Shown piece after piece: positions 61,760-64,000 of a DNA stretch of 64,000 nucleotides (the first letter of the stretch is position 1; each line of letters starts with the position of its first letter). The translations under genes and the position numbers were made by a program. The DNA comes from Scatophagus argus (taxonomy: Eukaryota > Chordata > Actinopteri > Scatophagidae). The notes under the pieces were generated by a model. It did no database searches. It was not told where the DNA came from and saw only the letters and a list, made by a program, of their open reading frames with translations. The DNA is taken from NCBI RefSeq assembly GCF_020382885.2, contig NC_058512.1, forward strand, positions 441,001 to 505,000, written 5' to 3'.

Positions 61760-63548
61760 TCATGGGAGTCAGCTTGAAACTTTAAAGTGAAACGGTTTCC
61801 CAACCAACTCGCAGGCCACAGCTGATAAAATACTTTAAAGACAGCTGTCATTAACCATGAAAAGCCAACTAAAATACAAATGCCCAGTTTTGGCCTCTTG
61901 GGCCCAATTTAAACAGCTTACATGGTCTGAAATCCACGGTGCAGGTGCCTTTAGTCTTCTGCCAGTCTAACCACTGTAACTGTAACCTTCCTCAGCTGCA
62001 GCTAATCTCGCTAGCTCAATAAGCTTATGCTAACGCTGTGTGGTGTTTCGGCATTATGCAGTAACTTAGAAAACATTAGAATTCAGAACTGGTTTTCAAG
62101 AAATAGAGAAATGATTGGCAAGTGTTGGCTTGGTGTTGCAGCCAACTGTAAAGCTAAAATTAAATGTTTTCTGTGGCGAACTGGTTCTCCTAGTTTTAGA
62201 TTCAACAGTTAGCCAATTTATATTAATTAATGACCTTAAAGAAAAACATACCAGTCAGTTAAATGCTTACATGCATCCCACCTGCATACAGAGTGTGACG
62301 GGTTAAAGGAGAGTAGAAAAACCACTAAAGAGGATCTATTTTTCTCTGATTTATTTGACTCCTTTACATCGCACAACAGAAACAATGAGACGATGTGCAG
62401 GCGTTAACCTGAAGAAAGCTTAAAGAACACACACTGAGCATGAAGGTGACGGCAGGGAGACCAACACTACCATGTTGATTAGGGCGAACTGCTCCTTTAC
62501 ATGTCAAGTGGAAATTTAACTCAGCGGCCAGTTTAAGTGAGGAATAAAATCATCAGTTGGTTCTGCATTTACAGAAAAAATACGAAAAACAATAGCAAAC
62601 AAACTTGCGGCAGTAAAAATCGTCAAATAAATAAAAACTCCACATAATAAATAGATATTATAATCAGTTACGTTTGATAAGTGACAGTAGCTCCTCACAT
62701 CAATCAGCTGGTTCACAGGACTGAATCTGAACTGAGTCCAGTTCTGTCAACATGAAGCTGGTTACCCACTGGTCCAGTGAGCTCCCGGTTAGCTCGCAGC
62801 TGAACGCGTAGCATCTTCTGACCCGTGAGCGACATACAGGACGCCATGTGAATGATGAAACAGAGTTAAGTTTAGTCAGCTTAGTGGAATTTTTTCCAAT
62901 AGATGAGCAACAACATCCAGATTACAGGTGCTCAGTCAAACAGGCTGAATATGTACCGATGATTAGCTAATGTTAGCACGCTAACACGCTAAACTAAGAT
63001 CTGCTAAACATGAGAATTAGCACTGTCAGTGTGAGCATGTTTGCATGTTGTTAGTCACATGGTTCAAAGTACCGCTGAGTGGAGGCTCCCAGAACTGAGG
63101 CGATGATCCACCTGAGACAGGTGTGAGAATAAAAGAGACCGAACAGATTCAATCACTTTTCAGCCTGGGAGTAAACCTGCTGTCAGTTAAAAGTGAACCA
63201 GCTTGATGCTAACACGCTAATCTCACTTCCTGATTCAGACCTGTGGAGCTCCATGAGACAAAACACACGTATGATGAGGATGATGAGTGGACACGTAATG
63301 AGGACGACGCAAGCGGTGGTGATTATAAGTGCAGCTAATATGTCTGAGTGTCAGTGCATCAGTTAAGGTTAGTCGCAGTAAAGGGTTTGTCAGGGCCAGC
63401 TCTGATCCACGGGGCTGGCACACATCCAGGGACGTGATTGGTTAGTTCGATGGAGGACTGATAGTTCACGTGGACTGATGTCATGAATCGCTCTACGGCC
63501 TGTCTTCTCCTTCGTCAAGTTTTTTGCGGAGGATGAGGTCACTTCCTG
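61760..63548. other. Region between the broken gene and the headpiece gene
   Basis: AT-rich non-coding DNA with many GCTAAC/GTTAGC words (62005-62035, 62965-63060, 63205-63225). A minus-strand AATAAA at 62350-62355 could end the headpiece gene, giving a 3' untranslated region of about 1.2 kb. No other gene is supported. Confidence 0.45.
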
Positions 63549-63662
63549 TTAGAAAAGCGAGGCTTTCTTCTTCAGTTCATTTCGTTTCCACAAGGAGAGG
63601 CGGTCGAACTCGGCCATCGGCATCCCGAACACCCGCTCGAACTCCTCCGGAGCCAAATGCCT
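63549..63662 (-). CDS. dmtn: Last exon of a villin-headpiece protein, probably dematin
   Basis: Only the final 37 codons are inside the window. They follow a CTCCTCTCAG acceptor at 63663-63664 and end in TAA at 63549-63551. The peptide runs [19 protein letters not shown], then [18 protein letters not shown]. This is the C-terminal half of a villin headpiece, the compact actin-binding domain, with the conserved Trp, the KKK patch and the terminal Phe. [13 protein letters not shown] is the dematin ending; actin-binding LIM proteins (ABLIM1-3) end very similarly. Location beside ppp3cc, as on human 8p21, favours dematin. Upstream exons lie beyond position 64000. Confidence 0.75.
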   Translation of the reverse strand, partial: RHLAPEEFERVFGMPMAEFDRLSLWKRNELKKKASLF

Positions 63663-63809
63663 CTGAGAGGAGAACAACCGTTAAGTCCCGATCACAGCGG
63701 AGAGAAAACCAATGAAACCCTGAGAACAGAAGTGCTGACGTGTCGATTCTCTCTGCTTTAAGACTGTTGATCAATGAGCTCGTTATGACATCTTGTCTCA
63801 GTCTGACCA

Positions 63810-63972
63810 GCATCTGTGAACATCTGTGAACATCTGCACAACATCTGAACAACATCTGAACAACATCTGCACAACATCTGAACAACATCTGAACAACATC
63901 TGCACAACATCTGAACAACATCTGAACAACATCTGCACAACATCTGAACAACATCTGAACAACATCTGAACA
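63810..63972. repeat. 12-bp minisatellite with 36-bp higher-order period
   Basis: About 13 copies of a 12-bp unit, AACAACATCTGA or AACATCTGCAC-like, in which every third unit carries CTGCAC instead of CTGAAC. It lies in the intron upstream of the headpiece exon and gives spurious cysteine-rich frames on the minus strand. Confidence 0.92.
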
Positions 63973-64000
63973 GACTGATTTTCTCCTCTGATAAAACATA

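Noticed and set aside
63810-63972. Regular direct repeats resembling a CRISPR array
   Set aside because: There are no unique spacers; it is a simple tandem minisatellite in a vertebrate intron.
63577-63999. A 140-codon minus-strand frame with regularly repeated cysteines, overlapping the headpiece exon
   Set aside because: It is the 12-bp minisatellite read through; the real coding frame there is a different one ending at 63549.

Overview
The window is nuclear DNA of a bony fish, most likely a percomorph teleost. The evidence is short GT-AG introns, six intron-bearing protein genes complete in the window with the usual vertebrate exon phases, abundant (CA)n/(GT)n microsatellites, LINE and SINE remnants with the 3' tails common in fish, and diffuse AAGTACTT-rich and GTTAGCATGCTAAC-rich repeats that are common in percomorph genomes. 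There is no bacterial-type operon, CRISPR array or phage module.

Layout. Positions 1-10627 hold no gene I can support: this is an AT-rich, repeat-bearing desert with four blocks that look like conserved non-coding elements, plus a fold-back (MITE-like) element at about 3182-3499. A dense gene cluster follows. It comprises gpat3 on the minus strand (10628-15616), abraxas1 on plus (16752-19670), mrps18c on minus (20321-21472), helq on plus (22601-30681) and hpse on plus (31772-36571). This is the same neighbourhood as human 4q21 (GPAT3-ABRAXAS1-MRPS18C-HELQ-HPSE). A cardiac-type myosin regulatory light chain gene (minus, 37456-39259) comes next. It is followed by a calcineurin catalytic subunit, best matched to the gamma isoform ppp3cc (plus, 41766-58190). 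The window ends with the last exon of a villin-headpiece gene, probably dematin (minus, 63549-63662, running off the right edge). PPP3CC and DMTN are neighbours on human 8p21, so the right part of the window resembles a different human block from the left part.

For every complete gene I joined exons by hand using GT/AG sites and phase. Each coding sum is divisible by three and gives a full-length protein: gpat3 465-466 aa, abraxas1 363, mrps18c 130, helq 1033, hpse 545, myosin light chain 173, ppp3cc 514. The genes are not one pathway. abraxas1 (BRCA1-A complex) and helq (Pol-theta-like helicase) both act in DNA repair. gpat3 acts in glycerolipid synthesis, hpse in heparan sulfate turnover, mrps18c in mitochondrial translation, and the myosin light chain and calcineurin in calcium-dependent processes.

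The oddest pieces are these: a broken, unrecognised coding relic at 60769-61687; (TG)n tracts lying directly against splice acceptors of several ppp3cc exons; a CTAGCTAGC palindrome cluster in the ppp3cc 5' leader; absence of a visible BRCA1-binding SPxF tail in abraxas1; and reverse-transcriptase relics inside helq introns. I found no convincing new biological system.
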